Below the pieces are notes generated by a model. It did no database searches, was not told the origin of the DNA, and was given only the letters and a program-made list of their open reading frames with translations. This document shows, in pieces, positions 30,436-39,467 of a stretch of 64,000 nt of DNA. The position numbers and the translations under genes are program-made. Position 1 is the stretch's first letter; each line of letters starts with the position of its first letter. Source of the stretch: Nocardia brevicatena NBRC 12119. Its GTDB lineage: Bacteria > Actinomycetota > Actinomycetes > Mycobacteriales > Mycobacteriaceae. The DNA lies in NCBI RefSeq assembly GCF_000308495.1, contig NZ_BAFU01000033.1, positions 20,421-84,420 on the forward strand, written 5' to 3'.

Positions 30436-31000
30436 TCACTTTTGCTGTGTGGCCTGCCCATGTCGGATGGTGCGGTACGCGGTGGTCGGGAGACGCCGAA
30501 CAGTTCGGCGAGGTCGGCGACGGTGTACTCGCCGGTGGCGTGCATGCGCCACAGTTCGTTGCGCTGCTCGGCCGAAAAGGCGGCCTTCGGCGCGGGCGAG
30601 GGCCATGCCCTCGCGGGTGCGCATCCGTAGCAGGCCGATTTCGAACTCGGCGAAGGTGGCCAGGATGTTCAATAACATCTTGCCCATCAGATCGTGCGGA
30701 TCATCGACCTGCCCGCCGAACGACAGCTTGATACCTGGGGCGGCCAGGTCGTCATCGATCGCTCGTGCGTCCGGGACCGAGCGGTCGAACCGGTCGAGTT
30801 CGGGACGGCGGGGTGTCCCCGGCGCAGACCTCCGCAAGAGCCTGGTCCGGCCCGGAGCGCCGACGGTTGGTGCCGGTCGGGCCGTGGTCGAGATAGATGC
30901 GTTGCTCGGCGACACCGAGCTCACGCGACCGGTCACGTTGGGCGGTGAGGTCTTGGGTGTCGGTGGAGCAGCGGACATGGCCGATCAACGCGCCGAGCAT
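30436..31000 (-). pseudogene. Serine resolvase/invertase, frameshifted
   Basis: A decayed small serine recombinase split over reading frames. The N-terminal part (from the ATG at 31000) reads LIGHVRCSTDTQDLTAQRD, matching the resolvase nucleophile region with Ser in RCSTD. A second frame gives DRFDRSVPDARAIDDDLAAP and FGGQVDDPHDLMGKMLLNIL, followed by AEFEIGLLRMRTREGMALAR, the recombinase E-helix. The C-terminal helix-turn-helix appears as GEYTVADLAELFGVSRP in a third frame. At least two frameshifts separate these parts, so no active enzyme is made. It marks a past mobile element. Confidence 0.85.
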
Positions 31001-31205
31001 GACCGAAAGCGTAACGCGGACAGCATCATTCATCGAAAACCTATCCGTACGGCCTATGCGAGACAGCAACAGCCCTTGTGACGGCCTTGCTGCCACAGTC
31101 CCGGCGAAGTGTCCGTCGAGGTTTCGGCTGTTGGACGATGTGATCACGGTTTGACCAGGTCACCGACCATGTAGACATGCCGTGAAGTAGGAGGGTCGGT
31201 CGGTA

Positions 31206-31345
31206 TCAAGTCGGGTGGGCGGGGAACAGTGCGCGTAGCTCGAGATCCGGGCGCGTGTCCGGGACGGTTTCGGGTGGGGTGAGGTCGAGGACCCAGCCGT
31301 CACGGATCCGGGCGTGCTGGAGACCCTGGCCCGAGTGCAGCAGTC
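31206..31345 (-). pseudogene. C-terminal gene remnant of unknown family
   Basis: About 44 codons on the minus strand read LHSGQGLQHARIRDGWVLDL and end ALFPAHPT before a TGA, with the third-position GC expected of a real gene here. No start or upstream continuation is visible. It appears to be the tail of a lost gene. The family is not recognised. Confidence 0.35.
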
Positions 31346-31379
31346 ACAACCGTAGCGCCGGGAACTGTTCCGGTTCCGG

Positions 31380-31469
31380 CCGGCTTCGAAAGGACTGTCG
31401 GGACGGCGGTAACTCGCGGAACTATCCTGTGCCACGGAAGAACCACGGTGTGGGCGGATCGGAGTGTTG
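31380..31469 (+). promoter_or_regulatory. Probable promoter and leader of the gene at 31470 (copy 2 of a direct repeat)
   Basis: The block contains tatcct, a credible -10 box, about 50 bases before the start, and ends with ggatcggag as ribosome-binding site. It repeats 28946-29035, where tatcct has become tgtcct and no gene follows. Confidence 0.55.
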
Positions 31470-32369
31470 GTGAGCGAGTACCGGTATTACGAGTTCGTGG
31501 CTGTCGACCGGCCACTGGACGATCGGCAGCGGGCGGAGGTGCGGGCGCTGTCATCACGGGCGCGTCTCACCGACACCGCCTTCGTCGACGAGTACGAGGA
31601 GGGTGATTTCCCGGGCGACCCCGTACGGATGGTGGAGCGGTATTACGACGCTCATGTGTACCTGACGAATGAGGGGACGCGTCGGTTCGTGCTGCGGTTG
31701 CCGAAGCACGTTCTCGCGGTCGACACCGTCGAGGAGTACTGCCTCGACGGACATATGGCGGCCTGGACATCGGGCGGGAACCTCGTTCTCGAGCTGACCA
31801 GTGAGGACGAGGAGGACGAGGAGGACCGGGAGCCGCAGGGTTGGCTCCCGGCGATCCTGGGCATCCGGGCCGAGCTCGCCGCCGGTGATCTGCGCCCGCT
31901 GTATCTGGCATGGTTGGCGGGCTACGGAACGTGGGAGCGGGACGAATGGGCGTTCGACCGTGCGCACGACGACGAACCCGAACCGTCGGTGCCGCCGGGG
32001 TTGAACGAACTCACCACCCCGCAACGGGAATTGGCCGATTTCCTGCGCCTCGACGAGGATCTGTTGCACGTGGCGGCGTCGGCGAGCCCGCCGTTGGCGT
32101 CGGCCGCCGATGATCCGCACGCGCTTGTTTCCTGGATCGCCGGCCTGCCGGTCGAGGAGAAGGACCGATTGTTGGTGCGGGTGGCCGGGGACGAGGCGGC
32201 GGTGGTGCGGATGGAGCTGTTGCATCGGTTCCGGGGCGGGTCGGTGGACCGGCCCATCGAGGCGAAGGTCCGGACGGTCGCCGATCTGCTCGATGGGGCG
32301 GGGCGGTACCGGACGGAGCGGGAACATCGAGAGGTGGGCGACCGCACCGCCGAACCGGAGAAGGTGTGA
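31470..32369 (+). CDS. Actinobacterial conserved protein of unknown function, apparently C-terminally truncated
   Basis: A 299-residue protein beginning VSEYRYYEFVAVDRPLDDRQ, a family recalled from Streptomyces and Nocardia genomes, often in several copies and without known function. GDFPGDPVRMVERYYDAHVY, a run of Glu/Asp (SEDEEDEEDREPQGW) and AGDLRPLYLAWLAGYGTWER are its conserved blocks. GTG at 31470 follows GGAG by about five bases. Homologues, as I recall, carry a longer charged helical C-terminus. Here a TGA at 32367 ends the frame, yet the same frame stays open to 32498 with tail-like residues (AAERLAGLPEWETAPQ), suggesting a nonsense mutation. Confidence 0.7.
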   Translation: MSEYRYYEFVAVDRPLDDRQRAEVRALSSRARLTDTAFVDEYEEGDFPGDPVRMVERYYDAHVYLTNEGTRRFVLRLPKHVLAVDTVEEYCLDGHMAAWTSGGNLVLELTSEDEEDEEDREPQGWLPAILGIRAELAAGDLRPLYLAWLAGYGTWERDEWAFDRAHDDEPEPSVPPGLNELTTPQRELADFLRLDEDLLHVAASASPPLASAADDPHALVSWIAGLPVEEKDRLLVRVAGDEAAVVRMELLHRFRGGSVDRPIEAKVRTVADLLDGAGRYRTEREHREVGDRTAEPEKV

Positions 32370-32527
32370 CGGTGGGCCGCGGCCGGGGCGGATACGGCGG
32401 CCGAACGGTTGGCCGGTCTACCGGAATGGGAGACCGCCCCGCAGTCGATGCGGGGGGCGGCCGGCGATGAAACGGGAAACACTCGCCCGTGCGGGTAGGG
32501 ATCTCCACCTCTCAGTACGGAGAGAGG

Positions 32528-33595
32528 TCAAGGGATGACTCCGGGCTGGTCCGGGGGCCGGGATTCTTCCTCGCCCGGGACCGGGCCGGTGACGCCGGGT
32601 TGTCCGGAGGGGTCCGCGATAGGGGGGAGGTCCGGCGGGGCCGGTGGGGGCGGAACAGGCGGTGCCGCCGGTGGCGCGGGCGGGGCCGGTTGGGGCACCG
32701 GGGGTGTTTCGGACAGTGGTGGTTGGGCCGGAGGCGCCGTGGGCGGTTCCCCGTCCGCGTCCGGCCGCGATGGAGCCTCGGATGGGCCGGGCTCCTGGAA
32801 CGGCGGATCGCTCGGAGCCTCACCGGTGTCGGGGCGCGGTTCGTTCTCGGATGCCCGTGGCGGGGGAGTCGTCTCCGCGCGGGGGGAGGTGGTGTCGGGT
32901 TCGGTGGACGGCGGAGTCGAGGGCGTGTCGGGGACGGGCCCCGTGCCCGACACGCTCGGATCGGTCGAGCCGTTCGGACCGCCGGCATCGGAAGAGCGCA
33001 GCCGGGGTGAGACCGCCGGGTGCGGGCGCGGGGACTCGAGGGGTGCGGGGGCTTCCGGGACGGGTGGTGGTGCGGGAAGCGCCGGGACGCCGGTACCGGC
33101 CGCGGTGTAGGCGGGTTTGTACACCATGTTCATGGTGAGCACGGCCTCTTGGCGCAGCGCCTCCTGCGCCATCTGCGCGTCGATGACGTTCGCGGCCTCG
33201 AGCAGGCGGGCGATGGTCCCGACCGGGCCGGACGAGCCCGGCGGCACGACGGCCAGTTTGACCGCCTCGGCGGCGGCCGCCACCGCGCCCAGCCGGGCAC
33301 CGACCTGGGCGAGGACATCGGCGAGTTCGTTCACCGAATCGGCGAAACTGCGGGTGCTCGCGTAGGCTGCGTCGGCGGCCTCGCCCTCCCAGCCCGTGGC
33401 GTTCATGACCCGGTCGGCGCTGTCGCGGGTGAGCGGGAACGAGGTGCGCAGGCCGGCGGCGGCCGAGAGCCACGCACCGGAGGCGCGCAGGATCTCCACG
33501 GCGTCGATCTGCTGGGTGGCGGTGTAGATATCCGCGTGGCGCATGGATTCGAAATGCTCCATGGCGCTGATGTAGTTCGGGTCGGTGCCGGTCAT
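32528..33595 (-). CDS. PPE-like ESX (type VII) secretion substrate with proline-rich tail
   Basis: A 355-residue protein. The N-terminal 180 residues are a helical hairpin of the PPE/WXG100 kind: MTGTDPNYISAMEHFESMRH, then NATGWEGEAADAAYASTRSF holding a WxG turn, and more helices to about residue 165. The remaining half is Pro/Glu/Ser-rich low complexity. ATG at 33595 overlaps the stop of the upstream gene. The cassette is transcribed in the order EspG-like, 124-residue protein, this protein, as in PE-PPE-EspG loci of mycobacteria. Export through an ESX apparatus is inferred; no ESX core genes are in the window. Confidence 0.78.
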   Translation of the reverse strand: MTGTDPNYISAMEHFESMRHADIYTATQQIDAVEILRASGAWLSAAAGLRTSFPLTRDSADRVMNATGWEGEAADAAYASTRSFADSVNELADVLAQVGARLGAVAAAAEAVKLAVVPPGSSGPVGTIARLLEAANVIDAQMAQEALRQEAVLTMNMVYKPAYTAAGTGVPALPAPPPVPEAPAPLESPRPHPAVSPRLRSSDAGGPNGSTDPSVSGTGPVPDTPSTPPSTEPDTTSPRAETTPPPRASENEPRPDTGEAPSDPPFQEPGPSEAPSRPDADGEPPTAPPAQPPLSETPPVPQPAPPAPPAAPPVPPPPAPPDLPPIADPSGQPGVTGPVPGEEESRPPDQPGVIP

Positions 33596-33966
33596 CGTGG
33601 CAGCCTCGCTTCCAGGGCGCGGACGGCCGCGGTATTGGCGGCGTCGGCCTCCTCGTACAGGCCGCCGCTGACCAGGAAGGCTTCCTTCATGCGGTAGGCG
33701 GCCTCGATGTAATGGTCGAGCAGGGCGACCGCGTCGCGGGCCTTGTGGCCGAAACCGGCCTGCAGCTGTTGGGCGGAGACCAGCCCGCCGAAGCCGCGGG
33801 GTTCGGCGGCCGATTCCAGGTTCTGCCGCAGGAAGATCAGGCGTTCGGCCTGTTGTTCGTAGAAGTCGGCGCAGCGGCGGGCCGCGTCCGGGTCGAATTC
33901 GACCGTCCCCGTATGCGCGGCCTGCCGGAACCGGGCGATATCGGCTCGGCTGTTCTCGATGCTCAT
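33592..33966 (-). CDS. Small alpha-helical ESX-associated protein (PE-like position)
   Basis: A 124-residue all-helical protein, MSIENSRADIARFRQAAHTG at its start, ending ADAANTAAVRALEARLPR. It has no signal peptide. FYEQQAERLIFLRQNLESAA and HKARDAVALLDHYIEAAYRM predict a two-helix bundle resembling PE, EspC or WXG100 partners, though no exact WxG is present. It lies between an EspG-type chaperone gene and a PPE-like gene and overlaps the latter by four bases, so it is probably the heterodimer partner. The ATG at 33966 has GAGGGG upstream and is preferred over the longer frame. Confidence 0.75.
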   Translation of the reverse strand: MSIENSRADIARFRQAAHTGTVEFDPDAARRCADFYEQQAERLIFLRQNLESAAEPRGFGGLVSAQQLQAGFGHKARDAVALLDHYIEAAYRMKEAFLVSGGLYEEADAANTAAVRALEARLPR

Positions 33967-34035
33967 GACACACACCCCTCCGTCGATCGCCTCAGGGTAA
34001 CCGGAACCGGGTCTGCCGGGCATGGGTGCGAATGG

Positions 34036-34740
34036 TCAGGAAAGGATGCGTTTCTGAAGCAGGCCGGCGATCTGTTCGGCGGATGCGGGCGTCATATGCA
34101 CGTTCTCGTCGGTTCGGAGCAGGTAGCGGCCGTCGTTCTGCACATCCAGCCAGGTGTAGTGCAGCGGCGGGGGCGGCGCGGGGCGGTCGAGCCGGGGCTC
34201 GATGCGGATATGCCCCTCGGCGGTGTGCCGGGCGCGGAGCAGCTTGCGGATGCGGAGGGCGGCGGGTTCGGTGGGGACGACGGTTTCCTCGTCGCGGACC
34301 GCTGCCGTCGACGCCGTGTGGGCCGGCCGGCGTCCCGGCGGGGTGCCGGGGAGCAGAGTGGCGATCCGGGTGCCGAGTCGGGCGCTGTGGCCGATGGACA
34401 CACGGATCGACCCGCCGAAATCGGGGGTGCTGCCGGGCGCCTGGACGACGAGCACCGCGCGGTCGTAGACGGCGCAGGCCAGGGCGCGGATCTCGCCGCC
34501 CGGCCGGTCGGTGTCGCCGACGACGGCCATCCGGGTGTGCGGCGCGGCGAGAATGCGCAGGCAGGCGGACAGGTCGGGGTCGGCACCGAGGGGCAGGCGG
34601 TGGTCGAGTTCGGCGCGCAGGATTTCGGCATCGCGCTCGGTGCGCGGGGATTCCAGGACGCGCAGCGGGTACGGAATGCGGTCCAGGCCGGTTTCGCGCC
34701 ACATATGGGCGAATTCGTCGGGTGTGAAGGTCCAACTCAT
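34036..34740 (-). CDS. ESX secretion-associated protein EspG family
   Basis: A 234-residue EspG-type chaperone that in mycobacteria binds PE-PPE dimers and hands them to the ESX machinery. It begins MSWTFTPDEFAHMWRETGLD, the family N-terminus, and has RMAVVGDTDRPGGEIRALAC and a C-terminal YLLRTDENVHMTPASAEQIA. ATG at 34740 follows AGAGGG by nine bases. The longest frame reads much further upstream, but without similarity. It is the first gene of the minus-strand cassette. Confidence 0.85.
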   Translation of the reverse strand: MSWTFTPDEFAHMWRETGLDRIPYPLRVLESPRTERDAEILRAELDHRLPLGADPDLSACLRILAAPHTRMAVVGDTDRPGGEIRALACAVYDRAVLVVQAPGSTPDFGGSIRVSIGHSARLGTRIATLLPGTPPGRRPAHTASTAAVRDEETVVPTEPAALRIRKLLRARHTAEGHIRIEPRLDRPAPPPPLHYTWLDVQNDGRYLLRTDENVHMTPASAEQIAGLLQKRILS

Positions 34741-35059
34741 ACCGCGCATCCCTCTGTCGACTCCGCCACCACCGAGCCACCCACAGCCTAACGGGCCCCG
34801 GGGACAGGTCGCGCACGACGGAGGTTCGCCGATCGAGCCCAGTGGGAGGTGAGCCGCCCTCGGCGAGAATATGTCGGTGTGGCCGTGCGGGGGTGTCATT
34901 TGCGGTACGGTCGCGCCAGGGGATCTCCTTGCGGCACAGTGCCGATTCCCGAGACTTCGGTGGCTGACACATGGCCCGAATGTCCGATATCCACGTGGCT
35001 TCTCGGGTTTACTCGAAGGGAGAGTCCTCGGCGGTACGGCGATCGGAATGGAGGCCGGC

Positions 35060-37957
35060 GTGCAGGTGCTCGGACCATGGAGCGACGCGGCTTCGGTGGC
35101 GACCCTGGGCGGGGGGAAGAGCGGGGGACTATACGCGTTACAGACGGCGGGGCTCCGGGTACCGGAGTGGGCCGTGCTCGGGACCGATGTATTCACCGCG
35201 TTCGCCGCCGGCGTGCGGCCCGCCGTGCCCGACGGCGAACCGGGACGGGGCGACGATCGGGATACCTCCGTGGCGGGTGAGGCCGCCGAATGGGCCGCGG
35301 CGTATGCCCGGGCGGCGGATGTGGAGACGGCGCTGGCCACCGCCTCCCGGATACGGGCCGCCATTGCCGACACCGAGCTGCCGGAGCCGGTTCGGGCGGT
35401 GGTGATCGAGGCGTACGAGCGGGCCGGCGGCGGAGCGATCGCGGTGCGTTCGTCGGTGGTGGGGGAGGACGGCGCCGAAGATTCGTATGCCGGGCTGTTC
35501 GACACGTTTCTCGATGTCAACGGGCCGGACGCCGTGTTACGGCGGGTGCGGGACTGCTGGGCCTCGGTGTTCTCCGAGCGGTCCGTGCGGTATGCGTTCA
35601 CCCGCGGTCGGCGACCGGCCACGAAGATCGCGGTGGTGCTGCAACGGTTGGTGCCGGCGCGCGCGAGCGGGGTCGTTTTCACCGCGAATCCGGTGACCGG
35701 GGCCGCGGACGAGTTGGTGATCAGCGCGGTGTACGGGCTGGGGGAGGGCCTGGTGTCGGGGGCGGTGGATGCCGATTCGGTGGTGGTGGACGCGGCCGGG
35801 GCCGTGGTGCGGACGGTGGTGGGGGACAAGGATGTCGCGTACCGCCCCGCGGGCGTTCAAGGTGCGGTGGCCGAGGAGGTCCCCGCCGAGCGGCGCGGGA
35901 AACCGGTGCTGACCGATGTCGAGATCAGCGAATTGGCCGAGCACGGGCGGACATTGGCCGCCGGGCTCGGGGGTCCGCAGGATATCGAATGGGCGCTCGA
36001 CGACGACGGCTTCTGGTTTCTGCAGACCCGGCCGATCACCACGACCGCTCCCAGGGGACAGGAGAAATCCGCTCCGGCCGCGGATGTTTCGCCCGCACCC
36101 GGCGAACGAACCGGTGCCGCGGGAATCGGTTTCACCGGTCCGGTGGACGCCGTCGTCGACCCCGAAACAGCGAAGCGGGCAAGGATTGTCGGCGCCGGCG
36201 AAGACGTACCCGCCGGTGAGCCGCGGATCTGGGACAACTCCAATATCATCGAGAGCTTCAACGGCATCACTTCGCCGCTCACCTTCACCACCGCCGCCGA
36301 TATCTACGGCCGGGTGTACCGCGAGTACGCGGCCTCGCTGCGAGTGCCCGACGAACAACTCCGCCAGACCGACGACTGGGCCCCCTACCTGCTCGGATAC
36401 TTCCACGGTCGGGTCTACTACAACCTATTGCACTGGTATCGCATGGTGGGTATCGCGCCCGGCTATCCGCTCAACCGCAGGGTGCTCGAGGTCGCGCTCG
36501 GGGTATCCGAGCCGCTGCCCGCCGAAATGGTGAAATCCCTGCGTCCCTTCACTTTCCGCGGCCCGCTCGAGCGGCTGCGGGCACGGATGCTCATCACCGC
36601 GACCTATATCCGGAGATTCTTCGAAATCGACGTTCTGATGCAGCGGTTCCTCACCGACTTCTACCGGGTCTACGACCGCTACGACGCCTTCGAATACCGC
36701 GACGCCGCCCAGGCCTACGCGGTCTACCGCCGGGTGGACCGCGATCTGGTACGCCGCTGGGGCCCGCTCATGGTGCTCGACGCCATCTTGCTGACCTGTA
36801 CCGGCCTGATGTACCTGCTGACCCGACTGTTCCTGCCGAATGCCCCGGACTGGCTGTTGCTCGCGCTGGTGGGTCCGGGCTCCGATATCGAATCGGCCGA
36901 ACCCGCCCGTGCCATGACCGCCCTGGCGCGGACCGCCCGCGCCGATCCCGCACTGGTCGAACTGCTGAACTCCACCGATCCCCGGGACAGCTACCGGGCG
37001 TTGCGCGAGGCGGGCCGTGCGGACTTCCTCACGGAGATCGACACCTATCTGGACTGTTACGGCTACCGCAGCCTGGACGAACTGAAACTGGAGACACCGG
37101 ATCTGCGGGAGGACCCGTCGGCGCTGTTCGTCATGCTGCGCAGTGCGCTGGGACGGGTCGGGGAAGCCGAACGTGACCTGGATGCCGCCGACCGGCGCGC
37201 CGACGCGGAGGCCTACCTGGACACCCACCTGCACGGTGTACGCCGCCGGCTCTACGACCGGCTCCGAGCCAAGACCATCCGCTGCGTGGCACACCGGGAA
37301 CGGCTGCGGTTCTGCCGGGCCCGGGCGTTCGGCATGGTGAAGCGGATGATTCGGGTGATGGGTCGTGATCTGTTCGAGCGCGGAACAGTCGACGATTTCA
37401 CCGATGTCTTCTACCTGACCGTGGAGGAACTGCGCGGTTGTTACGAGGGGGCGCCCACCGATCGGCTGCGCGCGCTCGTCGCCGCCCGTAAGGCGCAGCG
37501 GATTCGCGACGCCGGACTGGTCGCACCGGCCCGTTTCACCACGGTGGGGTCGGCGTTCGGGCCGACCGAACTGGTGACACAGGGTTGGGTTCCGGTCGCC
37601 GATACCCCGGCCGCACCCGTCGGTACGGTACTCACCGGCACGCCGTCGGCCGTGGGAGTGGTGGAGGGGACGGCGGTCGTGGTGGATGAACCCCGCGATG
37701 TGGCGGGCGGGATTCTGGTCGCCTACCGCACCGATCCGGGCTGGGTGGCAGCGCTGCCCTCGGCGTCGGCGTTGGTGATCGAACGTGGCAGTCCGCTCGC
37801 CCATATCGCGATCGTCGCCCGCGAACTCGGGGTGCCGACCGTGGTGCAGGTTTCCGGGGGTGCGACGAGGCTGCGCACCGGAATGCGAATTCGGGTCGAC
37901 GGCGGAGCCGGGACGGTTACCGTGCTGCCCGAGGAGGGCCGCGCTCGTGGAACCTGA
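35060..37957 (+). CDS. PEP-utilising-enzyme-like phosphotransferase (PPDK/rifampicin phosphotransferase architecture)
   Basis: About 965 residues. The N-terminal ATP-grasp domain matches pyruvate-phosphate dikinase (VATLGGGKSGGLYALQTAG, AIAVRSSVVGEDGAEDSYAG, VVFTANPVTGAADELVISAV, GPQDIEWALDDDGFWFLQTR). A long central region of about 430 residues includes a hydrophobic LLTCTGLMYLLTRLF. The C-terminal swivelling domain holds the phospho-histidine in IERGSPLAHIAIVARELGVP (His about 915). The PEP/pyruvate barrel is absent, as in rifampicin phosphotransferase, so the phosphate acceptor is another small molecule. GTG at 35060 follows GGAGG by five bases; the open frame extends upstream to 34871. 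It overlaps the next gene by 11 bases. Confidence 0.82.
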   Translation: MQVLGPWSDAASVATLGGGKSGGLYALQTAGLRVPEWAVLGTDVFTAFAAGVRPAVPDGEPGRGDDRDTSVAGEAAEWAAAYARAADVETALATASRIRAAIADTELPEPVRAVVIEAYERAGGGAIAVRSSVVGEDGAEDSYAGLFDTFLDVNGPDAVLRRVRDCWASVFSERSVRYAFTRGRRPATKIAVVLQRLVPARASGVVFTANPVTGAADELVISAVYGLGEGLVSGAVDADSVVVDAAGAVVRTVVGDKDVAYRPAGVQGAVAEEVPAERRGKPVLTDVEISELAEHGRTLAAGLGGPQDIEWALDDDGFWFLQTRPITTTAPRGQEKSAPAADVSPAPGERTGAAGIGFTGPVDAVVDPETAKRARIVGAGEDVPAGEPRIWDNSNIIESFNGITSPLTFTTAADIYGRVYREYAASLRVPDEQLRQTDDWAPYLLGYFHGRVYYNLLHWYRMVGIAPGYPLNRRVLEVALGVSEPLPAEMVKSLRPFTFRGPLERLRARMLITATYIRRFFEIDVLMQRFLTDFYRVYDRYDAFEYRDAAQAYAVYRRVDRDLVRRWGPLMVLDAILLTCTGLMYLLTRLFLPNAPDWLLLALVGPGSDIESAEPARAMTALARTARADPALVELLNSTDPRDSYRALREAGRADFLTEIDTYLDCYGYRSLDELKLETPDLREDPSALFVMLRSALGRVGEAERDLDAADRRADAEAYLDTHLHGVRRRLYDRLRAKTIRCVAHRERLRFCRARAFGMVKRMIRVMGRDLFERGTVDDFTDVFYLTVEELRGCYEGAPTDRLRALVAARKAQRIRDAGLVAPARFTTVGSAFGPTELVTQGWVPVADTPAAPVGTVLTGTPSAVGVVEGTAVVVDEPRDVAGGILVAYRTDPGWVAALPSASALVIERGSPLAHIAIVARELGVPTVVQVSGGATRLRTGMRIRVDGGAGTVTVLPEEGRARGT

Positions 37958-38369
37958 CGAATACGTTGCGGTAGTGCGCAGTCGGCTGGTCGAACCGGCC
38001 GGCGATACCGGGGTGTACCTCGCCGACGAGGCCACCGGCCGGCCGGTCGACGGGCTGCTGCAGGCCGTGAAGTCGTGGGCCGCCGGATGCGGCGAAACCT
38101 ACCTCGAAACCACATGGCTTCCGGTGGGACCGGTGGGGCTGCATCGGCGCGACACGGGTCCGATACGCCCGCTCCTTATTTCCGACGATGGCGGGTTTTC
38201 GACACCACGGTCGCCGATGTCCTGCTCGGTCGTCCGAGCTCGACCACCGGCAAGGACTATCTGCGGTTGTTGCCTGCTCGCTGTCCCGGATTCCGGGTAT
38301 CTCGGTACCGCGTTGCCGTCGATCGAAGAGATGTTGGCCGAAGTGGTTGTGGAACGGGTGAAGTCATGA
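37947..38369 (+). CDS. Small unknown protein between the phosphotransferase and NDK-like genes
   Basis: A 140-residue frame starting at GTG 37947 (MEPDEYVAVVRSRLVEPAGD) with GAGGAGGG eight bases upstream. It overlaps the preceding gene by 11 bases and the next by four, so the three genes are tightly coupled. Residues 1-80 look like ordinary globular protein. In the segment 38195-38270 the alternative frame has better third-position GC (DTTVADVLLGRPSSTTGKDY), after which the original frame again looks coding. This suggests two compensating indels or a natural but unusual segment. No family is recognised. Confidence 0.6.
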   Translation: MEPDEYVAVVRSRLVEPAGDTGVYLADEATGRPVDGLLQAVKSWAAGCGETYLETTWLPVGPVGLHRRDTGPIRPLLISDDGGFSTPRSPMSCSVVRARPPARTICGCCLLAVPDSGYLGTALPSIEEMLAEVVVERVKS

Positions 38370-39403
38370 GCGACAACGAATCACGGCCGGGTCGCGGGGT
38401 CGGCGATTTCGGGGCCGATGTGCAGATGGCCGTGCCGCGCCGCGGCGAAGTGGCCGGAGCGGGGAAACCACCGGTTTCCACCGACGCGGAGGCAATGCGT
38501 ACGCTGCTGTCCCGGCTCACCCCGCAGCGGGCGAAGGTCGAGGCGTATCTGGGCGATACCTATGTGCTGGAGAGCGTGGAACAGCTGAGCCGGTTGCGCG
38601 TGGACCCCGCGACCTTCGCCACCGGCCATTCGCTGCTGCTGCTCAAACCCGACGCCATCGTCGCGCGAGCCGTGGAACAAACCTTGAAATGGTTGAGTGA
38701 CAACGGTTACCGCGTCATCGATGCGGCGGCAGTCCCGGTCGACCGGCATCTGGTGCGTGCCCTGTGGTATTACGCCTGGAATATCGCCTCCCCGGAGCGG
38801 CGCCGGCTGGCCGATCTGCTGGTCGATATCTCCGACGCCCTGGTGCTGGTGGTGACCGGACCCGACGGGGAACTGCCCATCCCGGTCCGGCTGGCCGCCG
38901 CCAAGTGCACCACCGACCCGCGGCAGCGCAAACCGGGCGGACTGCGTTGTCTGTTGGGCCGGCACAACTATCTGCTGAACCTCGTACACACCCCCGACGA
39001 TCCCGCCGATGTGCTGCGCGAACTGGCGGTCTATTTCCCCGAGGCCCGGCGCGCGCAGGTCGTGGTGCGCTCCTACACCGGCGCGGACGGCCGCGAAGCC
39101 GCCCGAGCGGCGGCCGACCGGTTCTACGCGCGGACCCCGGCCCGTTCGTTCGACCGCTCGGCCGCGCTGGACCGCGTGCTTCGTGCCTTCGAACGTGACG
39201 GTGCGCCGATACCGCGGGATTTCGATCCCGGGTCCGATACCGCCTGTGCGGCCCTGCTGGCACAGGCCTGGGCCGAGGAGCGGGAGTTGGATCCGTGGTC
39301 GGTGATCGTGCTCGGCTCGTGCGTACTGCCCATGCGGGTCGGTACACAGGCGCAGACACTGCGCCCGGTCACCGCGTCCGACTGGTTGGAGGGCCGGAAA
39401 TAA
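38366..39403 (+). CDS. Nucleoside-diphosphate-kinase-domain protein, divergent
   Basis: A 345-residue protein whose residues 90-225 resemble an NDK fold: TGHSLLLLKPDAIVARAVEQ corresponds to the NDK N-terminus and LLNLVHTPDDPADVLRELAV to the NLVHGSDS active-site segment, keeping the histidine. The inserted loop (AWNIASPERRRLADLLVDI) and the extra N- and C-terminal regions make it more than twice the size of normal NDK. Whether it phosphorylates nucleotides is unknown. The ATG overlaps the upstream stop (ATGA). Together with the upstream swivel phosphotransferase it suggests a dedicated phosphorylation step in an uncharacterised pathway. Confidence 0.75.
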   Translation: MSDNESRPGRGVGDFGADVQMAVPRRGEVAGAGKPPVSTDAEAMRTLLSRLTPQRAKVEAYLGDTYVLESVEQLSRLRVDPATFATGHSLLLLKPDAIVARAVEQTLKWLSDNGYRVIDAAAVPVDRHLVRALWYYAWNIASPERRRLADLLVDISDALVLVVTGPDGELPIPVRLAAAKCTTDPRQRKPGGLRCLLGRHNYLLNLVHTPDDPADVLRELAVYFPEARRAQVVVRSYTGADGREAARAAADRFYARTPARSFDRSAALDRVLRAFERDGAPIPRDFDPGSDTACAALLAQAWAEERELDPWSVIVLGSCVLPMRVGTQAQTLRPVTASDWLEGRK

Positions 39404-39467
39404 AACCGGCGACGCTCGGTGTCGGGGCGGGTATCTCGTATCGGCTCTTATTCCCCTCGCGGGCGCG

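Noticed and set aside
34741-35829. Upstream extension of the EspG frame to 597 codons
   Set aside because: The added residues are low-complexity and overlap the phosphotransferase coding region; the EspG N-terminus and ribosome-binding site fix the start at 34740.
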